Positions 10,399 to 19,107 of a DNA stretch of 64,000 nucleotides are shown here, piece after piece. The stretch is from SHAN690 sp041391765 (GTDB lineage: Bacteria; Bacteroidota; Bacteroidia; Flavobacteriales_G; Salibacteraceae), in contig JAWKNJ010000026.1 of NCBI GenBank assembly GCA_041391765.1, forward strand, positions 1 to 64,000, given 5' to 3'. Numbering within the stretch: the first letter of the stretch is position 1; every line of letters begins with the position of its first letter. The translations under genes were made by a program, and so were the position numbers. Below the pieces are notes generated by a model, which saw nothing but the letters and a program-made list of their open reading frames with translations, was not told the DNA's origin and made no database searches.

Positions 10399-11808
10399 TC
10401 AGGCCCCTTCAGTAATCGACTTGTCTTTTAGGCTGCGAACAAACGCGATAAACGCATCAATGTCTTTCTTAGTCGTTGCAATGCCCACAGAAACACGCGT
10501 TGCGCCTCTCATCTTATTAAGGAAACGGATCATGTCATTGTAGTTTCCCGTTTTTCTTCCAACAAAATAGTTAGCAAGCTCTTCAGTAGTCAAGCAATTA
10601 TTGGTCTCATCCAAACCGGGATTGCAAAAACAACCAGAGCGGAGCGAGATCTTTTGCTTGTTGGCAAGTGTTTCAATTTGCTCAAACCCAATCTTCGATC
10701 CGTCCGGGTTTCGAAAACACATGATGATGGTGCCACCCATGTTCTTGCGCTCCGGGTGACCAAAAATGTCCAGCTGGCGTTCACCGTTGCTGTGTCGTAG
10801 CTCCTTCAATTGAGCGTGGAGATAGCTCATTATCGAACCAACGCGTTCATTAATTCGATTCATCCCAATTCCTTCAATGTAATCCAATCCGATCTTGATC
10901 GCAGGGATGTCTAAATAATTGATCGTTCCGTTTTCAAAGCGCTCGTGATTCTGTCTCAAAAAGTGGAAAGGAGCATTCACCGATGCCAGTTCAACGGTTC
11001 CTCCGGCAAACCATTTCTTATTCAATTTACTGAATGCGCTCTTGCGAATGAGTAGGCAGCCTAAGCCGGTTGGATAACCTATGATTTTATAGAAAGAAAT
11101 GGAGACATAATCCGGGGTGTATTTCTTCAGGTCCAATTTCGATGTCGGAGCGAAGGCAGCTGCATCCAACAACACATCCCATCCCAATTCCTGAGCCTTG
11201 CTAATCCAGCCAAGGTCGTGCTTCATCCCTGAAACATTCGACTGAGCAGGGAAGGCAAATAGTTTGTTTTTCTTGTTGATACCCGAAAGGCTATTTGTCA
11301 ATGCTGATTTAGAGACACTGAGATCTTCCACGTTCATAGGGCAGTATTCGAACGTGCCGTGAGCGTTTTTACAGTATTCCCTAATTCCGTTGACAGAATT
11401 GTGGTTGTCAGAGAAGAGCAAAAAATGCCCGTCATTTTCAAAGGGGTAGCATTCGCCAATGATCTTTAGCGCTCCGGAGGCGTTCGGGGTGAAAACACAG
11501 AAGTAGTCTTCCGCATTAAAGAACTCAATCACCTTTTTTCGTGTCTCCTCGACCAATGTAGTGGCGAGCTGTGAAGTAGGATTAGTTGAGTGGGGGTTTC
11601 CAAACGTGTGGTTTTTAAGCAGCGCGTGATGTTTATCCAGTTGAGAATCGGCATACAGCCCACCTCCAGTGTAGTCGAGGTACACATGGTTTTCCTTGTC
11701 CAAACGGCTGTATTCTTTTGACCGAAGCTGGTTGAAGAAATCATCATGCATCAAGTGCGGAACAGATGGGGAAGCAGTTTTAGTGCGCTTAAACAAGGAC
11801 TGTATCAT
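10399..11808 (-). CDS. Class V aminotransferase-fold PLP-dependent enzyme (cysteine desulfurase / MoCo sulfurase-like)
   Basis: This 469-residue protein has the class V aminotransferase fold. Conserved features are an N-terminal YLDYTGGGLYADSQ segment, the PLP-binding lysine region SFYKIIGYPTGLGCL, and a C-terminal RSGCFCNPG loop whose cysteine is placed like the sulfur-accepting Cys of cysteine desulfurases. The start region and the insertions resemble the aminotransferase part of molybdenum-cofactor sulfurases more than IscS or SufS, but there is no MOSC domain. The true substrate is unknown. The ATG at 11808 is followed by a basic N-terminal extension of about 20 residues. The next gene on the same strand lies 68 nt upstream. 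Confidence 0.82.
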   Translation of the reverse strand: MIQSLFKRTKTASPSVPHLMHDDFFNQLRSKEYSRLDKENHVYLDYTGGGLYADSQLDKHHALLKNHTFGNPHSTNPTSQLATTLVEETRKKVIEFFNAEDYFCVFTPNASGALKIIGECYPFENDGHFLLFSDNHNSVNGIREYCKNAHGTFEYCPMNVEDLSVSKSALTNSLSGINKKNKLFAFPAQSNVSGMKHDLGWISKAQELGWDVLLDAAAFAPTSKLDLKKYTPDYVSISFYKIIGYPTGLGCLLIRKSAFSKLNKKWFAGGTVELASVNAPFHFLRQNHERFENGTINYLDIPAIKIGLDYIEGIGMNRINERVGSIMSYLHAQLKELRHSNGERQLDIFGHPERKNMGGTIIMCFRNPDGSKIGFEQIETLANKQKISLRSGCFCNPGLDETNNCLTTEELANYFVGRKTGNYNDMIRFLNKMRGATRVSVGIATTKKDIDAFIAFVRSLKDKSITEGA

Positions 11809-11876
11809 GGTGATGCCCGGAGCGTTGGTTTTGTTTTGAAAGAAGAACTAAAGGTAGATTTTGCTCGGGAAATTAT

Positions 11877-13649
11877 TCAGATTCTCACACCGATTAAACA
11901 AACATCATCTACTTGTTCATAGTTGCCCTTCCAGTTTTCGAAGAACGAATCAGCCAATGACCTTTGTTTGTCCATTGCCTTGTTCTGGATTGAAATTAAG
12001 AACTCTTTGAACGCCTTGCTTTTTAGCTTTTTACCCTTGTCTCCTCCGAATTGATCTGCGAACCCATCGGAGAAGATGTAAAACGTATCACCTTCATTGA
12101 GTTCAATTTCATGGGTGGTGAATGGTGTTGGATTGACGTGCCTTCCAATGGGCTCCTTATGAGCTTTGATTTCCTCAACTTCAATTGCTCCATTCCGGAT
12201 GATCCATAGTGGGTTATTCGCTCCGGCATATCTCAGCTTGTGCCCGGTTAGCGAACAAATTGAGGCGTCCATACCGTCTTTGACATCTTCTTCTGATTTT
12301 TCAAATTCAGCGATCACGATCTTCCTAGTCATGTCTAGAATCTCACCGGGATTTTGCAATCCATATTCCTTAACGGCTCGGTTCAAAGCATTGTTACATA
12401 AAACCGAAACCATAGCCCCGGGAACGCCATGTCCAGTGCAGTCACAAGCTGCAAATAGCACGGTGTCGCCTACAGAGTCCATCCAATAAAAATCACCGGC
12501 AACGATGTCCTTGGGCTTATACAGGACAAATGACTTGGATAAATAAGACTTTACCAATTTAGTTGGAGGAAGGATGGCCGTTTGAATGCGCTGCGCGTAA
12601 ATGATCGAATCGGTGATTTCACGATGGGCTTCTTCGATTTCCACCTTTTGCTGACTGAGTAGCAGGTTTGCCTTCTTTTTCTCCAAGTATCCCCGATAGA
12701 TGAAATACAATAGGATGGAGATGAAAATGGCGACCAAAAAGGCCAAGATCAAGATGATCTTGTAATTGCGGATTTGGATGATCTGCGATCCAAGGGTTTC
12801 AGCCTGTTCCTTGATCTTGTCATTTTGCGCCTCAAGCTCTTTAGCTCCCTCAGCGAGTTTTTCAGTTTGACTGCTTATGGCGAAGTCCAACGAGTCGAGT
12901 TCGGCTTGTTGATCAGAAAGCTGTGCGTCCTTATGAAAGATTTGCTGGTCTCGCTCACTTACTAACTGTCGTTCAGCATCCAGCTGGTTTTGAATTTCAT
13001 CCCCGAGGCGCAAAATCAATCTCCTGACGTTACCTGTTCGCTTGTTACCGTTTACATCAAATTCAATCAAGATGTCGTTGAGGTAAATCGTACCATCAAT
13101 ATCTTGGCTTCGAAGGGCAGCAATTACTTCTTGGGTGAAGCACGGTTGAGGATTCTCATACTTACGTAGCGTTTTCTTTTTGGTCTTGCGATCTATGGAC
13201 TGGAACACCACGTTGAATGAAAGAACATTGAAGTCGAGCTTTAATTGAAAGTTTGGAATCCTTGCTTCAACGCAGCCAATTTCAATGATCTCAGCAATAG
13301 AGGTATTCACATCTCCGGTAAATGACCCGAAATAGGAATAGGGATCCGGGATATTTTTGACTTGAGTGACGATAGAGTCAATAACAGTACCGTTGTGTAG
13401 GATTTGAATGACAAACTTGCGTCCACGCCCGGGCTTCACTCGATACGTGCCGTTTTCCCCTGTGATGGTTCCATCACTGGATTTTAACGTGATTTCGTTG
13501 GCAGGTATTCCGGCTACGTTGATGTTTAAAGGAGTTTCTATGCCTCGATACACAACATCGTACTTCACCATCGATGCCGTAATGTTCGATGAGATTTGTG
13601 AGAATCCCAAAAAGGGAATCAAGCAAAAGAGAAGGGTTAGAACTTTCAT
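11877..13649 (-). CDS. Membrane SpoIIE-type phosphatase with a GldM-like periplasmic domain
   Basis: In this 590-residue protein, residues 1-18 are a signal peptide. Residues about 25-215 resemble the C-terminal domains of GldM, a periplasm-spanning T9SS/gliding motor protein: KYDVVYRGIETPLNINVAG, a short IPDP junction, then a second domain with NFQLKLDFNVLSFNVVF and SQDIDGTIYLNDILIEFDV. A coiled coil (about 215-292), one transmembrane helix (about 298-320), a short signalling helix and a SpoIIE/PP2C phosphatase (about 360-590; DIVAGDFYWMD, DCTGHGVPGAMVS, IFSDGFADQFGG) follow. The topology predicts a periplasmic sensor and cytoplasmic Ser/Thr phosphatase. The ATG at 13649 is chosen because the signal peptide follows directly. 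It is the most downstream of three tandem phosphatase genes. Confidence 0.85.
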   Translation of the reverse strand: MKVLTLLFCLIPFLGFSQISSNITASMVKYDVVYRGIETPLNINVAGIPANEITLKSSDGTITGENGTYRVKPGRGRKFVIQILHNGTVIDSIVTQVKNIPDPYSYFGSFTGDVNTSIAEIIEIGCVEARIPNFQLKLDFNVLSFNVVFQSIDRKTKKKTLRKYENPQPCFTQEVIAALRSQDIDGTIYLNDILIEFDVNGNKRTGNVRRLILRLGDEIQNQLDAERQLVSERDQQIFHKDAQLSDQQAELDSLDFAISSQTEKLAEGAKELEAQNDKIKEQAETLGSQIIQIRNYKIILILAFLVAIFISILLYFIYRGYLEKKKANLLLSQQKVEIEEAHREITDSIIYAQRIQTAILPPTKLVKSYLSKSFVLYKPKDIVAGDFYWMDSVGDTVLFAACDCTGHGVPGAMVSVLCNNALNRAVKEYGLQNPGEILDMTRKIVIAEFEKSEEDVKDGMDASICSLTGHKLRYAGANNPLWIIRNGAIEVEEIKAHKEPIGRHVNPTPFTTHEIELNEGDTFYIFSDGFADQFGGDKGKKLKSKAFKEFLISIQNKAMDKQRSLADSFFENWKGNYEQVDDVCLIGVRI

Positions 13650-13747
13650 GCTCAACTTCGAGCAATGTTAGTCAATACTTGTTGCGGATGAAGATCGGTT
13701 TACCTGTTTTTCTTTGGTTAGCTAGTCAAACTCGTACCCCAATCACA

Positions 13748-13766
13748 CCCTTCGACAAGCTCAGGG
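13748..13766. repeat. Dispersed REP-like oligonucleotide between phosphatase genes
   Basis: The intergenic sequence CCCTTCGACAAGCTCAGGG is an imperfect palindrome (CCCT...AGGG). From general knowledge, very similar words recur as dispersed extragenic elements in many bacterial genomes. Only one copy is visible here, so its repeat status is not shown by this window. Confidence 0.4.
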
Positions 13767-13777
13767 TAAACTTTGCG

Positions 13778-15297
13778 TCATATTCTGACGCCTATGACGC
13801 AAACATCATCAATTTGCTCAATTGATCCTCGCCACGACTCAAACTCCTCGTCCAACAGATCCGCTTGTGCAGTAATATCCTGATGTGATAGATCTAGCAG
13901 CGTTCGTTTGAATTTTCCGCTTTTGTATTTCTTGCCGTTCTCGCCCCCAAACTGGTCAGGGAAACCATCACTGAAAGTGTAGATGGTGTCTCCCTCATTC
14001 AATGCGATGGTGTGTGTTGTGAATGGCTTCGCCAATTCAAACTTGCCAATGGGTTGCTTATCGGCCTTGATTTCTTCCACATCCTCGGCTCCTTTGCGCA
14101 CTATCCAAAGTGGGTTGTTGGCTCCGGCCCATTTCAGTTCCTTGGTCTTCGTGTTCAATGCGCAAAGAGAGATATCCATGCCGTCTTTCACATCTTCTTC
14201 ACTCTTCTCAAATTCCTTAATCACGAGCTCACGGGTCTTATCCAATATTTCTCCGGGTTCTCGCAGACCAAATTCCCGAACTGCACGGTTGAGTCCGTTT
14301 ACACAGATTACACTGACCATCGCTCCGGGCACACCGTGACCCGTACAGTCGGCTGCAGCGTAGTAAACTAAACTGTGTTCTCCTTCGGAGTCCGAAGCTT
14401 CAGCGCAGGACTCCATCCAGTAGAAATCACCGGCCACCACATCTTTTGGTTTGTATAGGATAAAGCTCTGTTGCAAGGATTCCTTCACGATTCGATGAGG
14501 TGGAAGAATGGCGTTCTGAATGCGCTTGGCATATTCGATAGAGTCGAGAATCTCTTGATTCTTCTCTGAAAGTTGTTCGTGCGCTTTTAATACTTCCTCA
14601 CTCTTCTGTGATATGACTCGGTTTAACTTCCTTGTTTTCCTGTTCGAGATGAATAGTACAAGAAGCACGATTAGAATCGCAACTAGTATGATTACAGCAT
14701 TGCGAACGGTATTGCGTAAGAACTCTTTTTCCTCCTGCTCACCTTGCAGCTCAAGTTGCCTTTGAACCAGCTTTTGGTCTCTAATACTGCGAAGGTGCTC
14801 TTTCACCTTCCTCGTCCATATTTCAATAGTCCCTCCTTCAGAAATGTCTTTGTAGCTTAAGAATACATTGATCGGATTCTCATAGTCCTCGAATGAATCG
14901 AGTCGACCCATCAAAGTTTTCTGGTGTTGCACGAGCGTATCAATTTCTAGGAAAATCGATTGATAATCAGTGAAATCAGATCCAACCACTTCGATCAGCT
15001 CTTTTTTAATTCCTGGAATAAGCTCTTCCTGAATCAACTTTAATCGGAATCTACTGTCAAGCGAATCGTTCTCCACTTTGTCCACCGGCTTTTGAAACAT
15101 TACCCAGCCGACCGTGTACGTTTCAGCATCCTGAATTAGATACTGAGCTGACTCAGATAATTTAATTCGGTTGTTACTCTTGACTCTTGAACTTTTGTTG
15201 TTGCTTCCGAATCTGTTGATCCAAAAATCTTCACCGGAATGCATGATAGTAGAACTATTATGCAAATCCAGAAATGAAGCAACATGTGCTTCATCAT
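13778..15297 (-). CDS. Membrane SpoIIE-type phosphatase, N terminus frameshifted
   Basis: The body of this protein is intact to 13778: a predicted periplasmic region, one transmembrane helix (NAVIILVAILIVLLVLFIS), a coiled signalling helix, and a SpoIIE/PP2C domain with VVAGDFYWMES, DCTGHGVPGAMVS and TFSDGFPDQFGG. The frame that carries the body runs upstream to 15340 without any signal peptide. In a neighbouring frame at 15136-15297 there is a clear one (MMKHMLLHFWICIIVLLSC...). The gene therefore most likely starts at 15297 or 15294, with one frameshift between about 15290 and 15140. Without the signal peptide the single helix would place the phosphatase outside the cytoplasm. The shift could be a mutation or a sequence error. 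The gene follows the third phosphatase by 26 nt. Confidence 0.8.
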
Positions 15298-15323
15298 TAA
15301 ACGACCCTTTGTCAAACAGTTTT

Positions 15324-16694
15324 TCATACACGTACTCCAATCACGCAAACGTCATCAATTTGCTCAATATCTCCCATCCATTCCTCAAACCGCTGATCGA
15401 TCAACTCACGTTGCTTTCCCATGGATTCACTTCGAATGCTGAGTAGTAACTTCTTGAAATTTCCTGTCTTGAACTTCTTTCCGTTTTCGCCACCAAATTG
15501 GTCTGCGTAGCCATCGCTGAACACATATAGCAAATCACCGTTGCTCAGCTCCACTTCGTGCGTAGTGAAGGGCTCGCTGCTCATGTACTTGCCCACCGGC
15601 TGCTTGTCGGCTTTGATTTCTTCGATCTCATCCGAGCCGTTGCGAATGATCCAAAGCGGGTTGTGCGCTCCGGCATATTTCAGTTTTGTGCCTTCTAGCG
15701 CGCAGATAGCTGCATCCATGCCGTCATGCACGTCTTCAGCTCCTTTCTGGAATTCCTTGATGACCATTTCTCTTGTCTTGTCCAGAATTTGACCGGGTTC
15801 AGTAAGACCCAGTTCCTGCACACACTTCGTCAAGGCATTGTTGCAAATCACACTTACCATCGCGCCCGGCACACCGTGACCTGTGCAGTCGCAAGCCGCA
15901 AAAAGAATTTTGTTGTCCACGTGTTCCAACCAGTAGAAATCACCCGCCACCACGTCCTTGGGTTTGTAGAGGATAAAACTATCCGGCAGGTATTCCTTGA
16001 ATTGCGCCACGGGAGGCATTAGGGCGTTTTGAATGCGCTTGGCGTAGATGATGCTGTCTGTAATGTCCTTGTGTACGGCTTCCACCTTTTCCTTTTGCTC
16101 GGAGATGATGCTCTGCGCTTGTGATCGCGTAGCCAGGAAGTGCGACAAGCTGTAAAGTCCCAACAGCATTGGAATGGCGTGTGAAACCGGATCAGATTCC
16201 AAGTCATAACCCACTTCCAAGCCGACATCAAAAAGCTGCCAATCGTTGTTGGTATTGAGCAGGCCGATGATCATTAATAGGAGGAAGTAAACCCCAATGA
16301 TCCAACCCCAGCGCTTGCCAAGAAGAATGAAAGAAATAATGGTGATGAACATATACCACATGCTCGTTTCGGCCGACTGCATGCCCTTGAAATAAAAGAG
16401 CATGAAAGTGGTGACACCCGCCAGCGTGAAAACAACAAATGCGCCTGCCGCCTTGTAAGATTTGGTGATTTTGAGCACCGGCAGTGCTGCGACAATCCAG
16501 GCAAGAAAAAAGTAGTGGACATAGATGAAATGCCAGTTTACCGGCAGTGGGGCATAGCTCGCCACCAACAACCCAAGCATGCCAGTCCAGATCAGAATGA
16601 GCTGAAATGTCAGCTTGATCTGCGCTTGCACAAAGATGTCATCCGTGGCCGCTAAGGCATCTGCGATGAAGTAGGATTGGAGGCGTTTGAACAT
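15324..16694 (-). CDS. SpoIIE-type phosphatase with six-helix membrane domain
   Basis: This 456-residue protein begins with about six transmembrane helices (residues about 28-190), then a short coiled helix (EKVEAVHKDITDSIIYAKRIQNALMPP) and a SpoIIE/PP2C phosphatase domain with VVAGDFYWLE, DCTGHGVPGAMVS, GMDAAICAL and VFSDGYADQFGG. Such proteins dephosphorylate serine or threonine on partner-switching proteins (anti-anti-sigma factor type) in response to a membrane input. No STAS or anti-sigma partner is encoded nearby. It is the first gene of the three-phosphatase tandem. A sequence resembling a Bacteroidota -7 box, TAACATTG, lies about 30 nt upstream of its start, and a similar one lies upstream of the GldM-like paralogue. 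Confidence 0.87.
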   Translation of the reverse strand: MFKRLQSYFIADALAATDDIFVQAQIKLTFQLILIWTGMLGLLVASYAPLPVNWHFIYVHYFFLAWIVAALPVLKITKSYKAAGAFVVFTLAGVTTFMLFYFKGMQSAETSMWYMFITIISFILLGKRWGWIIGVYFLLLMIIGLLNTNNDWQLFDVGLEVGYDLESDPVSHAIPMLLGLYSLSHFLATRSQAQSIISEQKEKVEAVHKDITDSIIYAKRIQNALMPPVAQFKEYLPDSFILYKPKDVVAGDFYWLEHVDNKILFAACDCTGHGVPGAMVSVICNNALTKCVQELGLTEPGQILDKTREMVIKEFQKGAEDVHDGMDAAICALEGTKLKYAGAHNPLWIIRNGSDEIEEIKADKQPVGKYMSSEPFTTHEVELSNGDLLYVFSDGYADQFGGENGKKFKTGNFKKLLLSIRSESMGKQRELIDQRFEEWMGDIEQIDDVCVIGVRV

Positions 16695-16759
16695 TTATCG
16701 AGCACCGAAATGAGCGGTGAACAATGTTAGTTCAATACACCTTATCCGACAAATTGGGT

Positions 16760-17635
16760 TTACCCAATCTTCACCGAAGTCATGGTCAACGAACCACCCA
16801 CGGGTTCGTCATTGAACACATTCACTTCTTCGCCTTTTTGCTGTAAGCCTAGGGTGTAGAGTAGAGGTAAGTAGTGCTCCGAGGTTGGAATAGCCAAGTC
16901 CCACGCTTTTCCTTGCTTGTCAAAGTTGATGAGCGCATCGTGGTTTCCATTCAGAATGTAGCTCTTCATCTTGTCGTTGGCTTCAATTGCCCAATCGTGA
17001 CCGTAGTTGTCATGCAATCGATTCCAAGCCACCATGCCCAGGTTGTGCACCATGTTTCCGCTGCCAACGATCAATACACCTCTTTCCCTGAGCTTGCCCA
17101 GTTCTTTCGCCAACTCATAGTGATATCGAGGTCCTTTGGAATAGTCTAAGCTGAGCTGAACAACGGGAACGTTGGCCTTGGGATATAGGTGTTTGATCAC
17201 CGACCACGCACCGTGATCCAATCCCCACTTATCGTCCAAATGAACATCAGCAGTGGTGATCATCGCTTTGGTCTCCTTGGCTAATTCCGGACTACCCGGA
17301 GCGGGATACTCCACCTCAAACAATTCCTTTGGGAATCCGCCAAAATCATGGATGGTACGAGGGTTTGGCATGGCCGTGACCATGGTGCCTTTTGTTTCCC
17401 AGTGTGCCGAAATACAGAGCACCGCTTTCGGCTGTTCGATTTCCGATGACACCTTTCGGAAACCTGCGACAAATTCATTTTCCTCAATGGCATTCATCGG
17501 GCTGCCGTGCCCAAGGAAAAGCACGGGCATTTTTGAGGTGCTGCCCCAATTCGCTAATTCATTCAATGCATTCATACCCATCATGGTTGCCGGTGTTCCC
17601 ACCAGTAGTGTTTTTAGAAATGTTTTTCTGTTCAT
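16760..17635 (-). CDS. LigB/DODA-type extradiol dioxygenase family protein (YgiD-like)
   Basis: This 291-residue protein belongs to the class III extradiol dioxygenase family that includes YgiD / 4,5-DOPA dioxygenase. The metal-ligand histidines are seen in FLGHGSPMNA, ISAHWETKG and LDHGAWSV. The ATG at 17635 gives the N terminus MNRKTFLKTLLVGTPATMMG, which looks like an export signal with a variant twin-arginine motif; export by Tat is inferred. The open frame continues upstream to a non-ATG start at 17662, which is less likely. It lies 57 nt downstream of qorB in the same direction and probably belongs to the Rrf2-qorB transcription unit, which suggests a role in handling quinones or catechols. 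Confidence 0.85.
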   Translation of the reverse strand: MNRKTFLKTLLVGTPATMMGMNALNELANWGSTSKMPVLFLGHGSPMNAIEENEFVAGFRKVSSEIEQPKAVLCISAHWETKGTMVTAMPNPRTIHDFGGFPKELFEVEYPAPGSPELAKETKAMITTADVHLDDKWGLDHGAWSVIKHLYPKANVPVVQLSLDYSKGPRYHYELAKELGKLRERGVLIVGSGNMVHNLGMVAWNRLHDNYGHDWAIEANDKMKSYILNGNHDALINFDKQGKAWDLAIPTSEHYLPLLYTLGLQQKGEEVNVFNDEPVGGSLTMTSVKIG

Positions 17636-17692
17636 CTGGATCAAAGTTAAGCTGGCCGCCACGAAGGCGGCCAGCGATCACTTAAGGTTAAA

Positions 17693-18532
17693 TCAATTCA
17701 GCGCCATTCTCACCGATTCCGCAAGGGGAGTGGTAGCTCGTCCGATTAGGCTTGAAAGCGTCTTGCTGTTGTTGTGCAAGTCACCTTTTGACGCGCTCAC
17801 ATCCCAGCTGGCGATGCCTTCAGCATACATGTCCGGAATGCCGAATCCTTTCAACGCACCCGCATAGGCTTCTTCAGGCAGGTTTTTGTACGGAATGTCC
17901 TTTCCGGTTTGTTTTGAAATTTCACCCGCCAAGTCATTCAGCGTATAGGCTTCGTCACCGGCCAATTCATAGACCTTGCCTCGATGGCCTTCTTCGGTCA
18001 ATACCACCGCTATCGCTTCCGCAAAATCCTTTCGGGCTGCTGATGAGATCTTTCCATCTCCGGCACTTCCAATGAACGCCCCGCCCTGAACAGCTGCCGG
18101 CACCGATCCCATGTAGTTTTCGGTGTACCAACCGTTGCGCAGAATGGTGTGTTCGATGCCCGATGATTTAAGCAGTCGCTCGGTCTCCACGTGTTCACCC
18201 GCCAAGCTGATCGAAGAATTCTCGGCATCGAGAAGACTCGTGTAGACGATCCACTTAACGCCTGCTTCTTTGGCCGCCTTGATCACATTCGCATGCTGCG
18301 GAGCGCGCCTGCCAATCTCATTGCCTGAGATCAACATCAACGTATCAATGCCTTCGAGTGCCGGAGCCAACGTTTCCGGCTTTTCATAATCGAACGTGCG
18401 TGCTTCTATTCCTTGCACCTTCTCCGGAGAGCGCACAAGCGCCACGAGATTTGATGCATCTGTTCGTTTTTTGAGTTGTTCGAGAACCAGTGTTCCCAAT
18501 TGTCCGGTTGCCCCGGTGATTCCTGTTTTCAT
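17693..18532 (-). CDS. qorB: NmrA-family NAD(P)-binding protein, quinone oxidoreductase 2-like
   Basis: This 279-residue protein starts with the Rossmann motif GITGATGQLG and shows the NmrA/YtfG pattern (GNEIGRRAPQHANVIKAAKEAG, VYTSLLDAENSS, TILRNGWYTENYMGSV). E. coli QorB (YtfG) of this family reduces quinones with NADPH. Length and motifs match that family along the whole protein. The gene sits directly downstream of an Rrf2-type regulator. A 19-bp near-palindrome, shared with the promoter of that regulator, lies 17-35 nt before the start codon, so regulation by the Rrf2 protein is likely. Confidence 0.88.
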   Translation of the reverse strand: MKTGITGATGQLGTLVLEQLKKRTDASNLVALVRSPEKVQGIEARTFDYEKPETLAPALEGIDTLMLISGNEIGRRAPQHANVIKAAKEAGVKWIVYTSLLDAENSSISLAGEHVETERLLKSSGIEHTILRNGWYTENYMGSVPAAVQGGAFIGSAGDGKISSAARKDFAEAIAVVLTEEGHRGKVYELAGDEAYTLNDLAGEISKQTGKDIPYKNLPEEAYAGALKGFGIPDMYAEGIASWDVSASKGDLHNNSKTLSSLIGRATTPLAESVRMALN

Positions 18533-18548
18533 AGTACTAATTATTAAG

Positions 18549-18567
18549 TGTAATATAAATTGTTACA
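18549..18567. promoter_or_regulatory. Putative Rrf2 operator in front of qorB
   Basis: The sequence TGTAATATAAATTGTTACA has inverted TGTAA/TTACA arms with a 9-bp centre. The same arms and spacing occur once more in front of the Rrf2 gene itself. Two matching sites in one locus, each before a gene of the putative regulon, support an operator. Confidence 0.65.
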
Positions 18568-18585
18568 TATTAGGTTAAAAAAATA

Positions 18586-18996
18586 TCAGTGAAACTCTGC
18601 CACGAAACTTTCGAGTGTTTTACTGCTCAATTCTGTCACCACCCGTTGATCGATGCTGGTGAAGAGCGTGTCCAGTTTTTCATTGATGTCTTTGCCGATG
18701 GGGCACTTCGCGTTGGTCTTGTGGTTGCGCTTGCCCAACACTTCTGAGTTTTTCACGGCCAGGTAAACCTTGTCCATGGTGATGTCAGAAGCTCGCTTCG
18801 CCAGGGTAGCACCACCCGTCTTGCCTTTTCTGGTTTGCACCAACCCAGCAGCACCCAACACACCCAATTCCCTGCGCACGACCACCGGATTCACATTGAT
18901 GCTTCCGGCAATCCACTCAGAGCTGCACCACACCTCCTTGCTATCGGCAAGCAGGGTGAGAATGTGCAATGCGGTTGCGAATCGTGTGTTGTTCAT
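18586..18996 (-). CDS. Rrf2 family transcriptional regulator
   Basis: From the ATG at 18996 this is a 136-residue Rrf2-family DNA-binding protein: an N-terminal winged helix with VVVRRELGVLGAAGLVQTRKGKTGGATLA and a dimerisation helix. It has only one cysteine in the sensor region (NAKCPIG), not the three-Cys cluster of IscR or NsrR. It therefore resembles YwnA/HypR-type redox or electrophile sensors and not an Fe-S protein. An upstream extension to 19086 in the same frame has no homology-like content. With qorB and the LigB-type gene downstream it probably controls a quinone or electrophile response. Two 19-bp near-palindromes fit autoregulation. Confidence 0.87.
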   Translation of the reverse strand: MNNTRFATALHILTLLADSKEVWCSSEWIAGSINVNPVVVRRELGVLGAAGLVQTRKGKTGGATLAKRASDITMDKVYLAVKNSEVLGKRNHKTNAKCPIGKDINEKLDTLFTSIDQRVVTELSSKTLESFVAEFH

Positions 18997-19026
18997 TTCG
19001 GCAGCAAACCTAAAGCATTTTATTAA

Positions 19027-19045
19027 TGTAATAAAATGTGTTACA
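19027..19045. promoter_or_regulatory. Putative Rrf2 operator (autoregulatory)
   Basis: The sequence TGTAATAAAATGTGTTACA lies 31-49 nt before the Rrf2 start codon. It has the same TGTAA/TTACA arms and the same 9-bp spacing as the site in front of qorB. Confidence 0.65.
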
Positions 19046-19107
19046 ATAAAATTATTTCTTGAATTGCTCGGGCTTCGAAAATTCAAACAAGCGGCAGCGT
19101 TCCTTCG

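Noticed and set aside
13983..14371. Plus-strand frames of about 118 codons over the phosphatase genes
   Set aside because: The same shadow frames recur over all three phosphatase genes because the underlying coding sequence is shared. They have no independent support.
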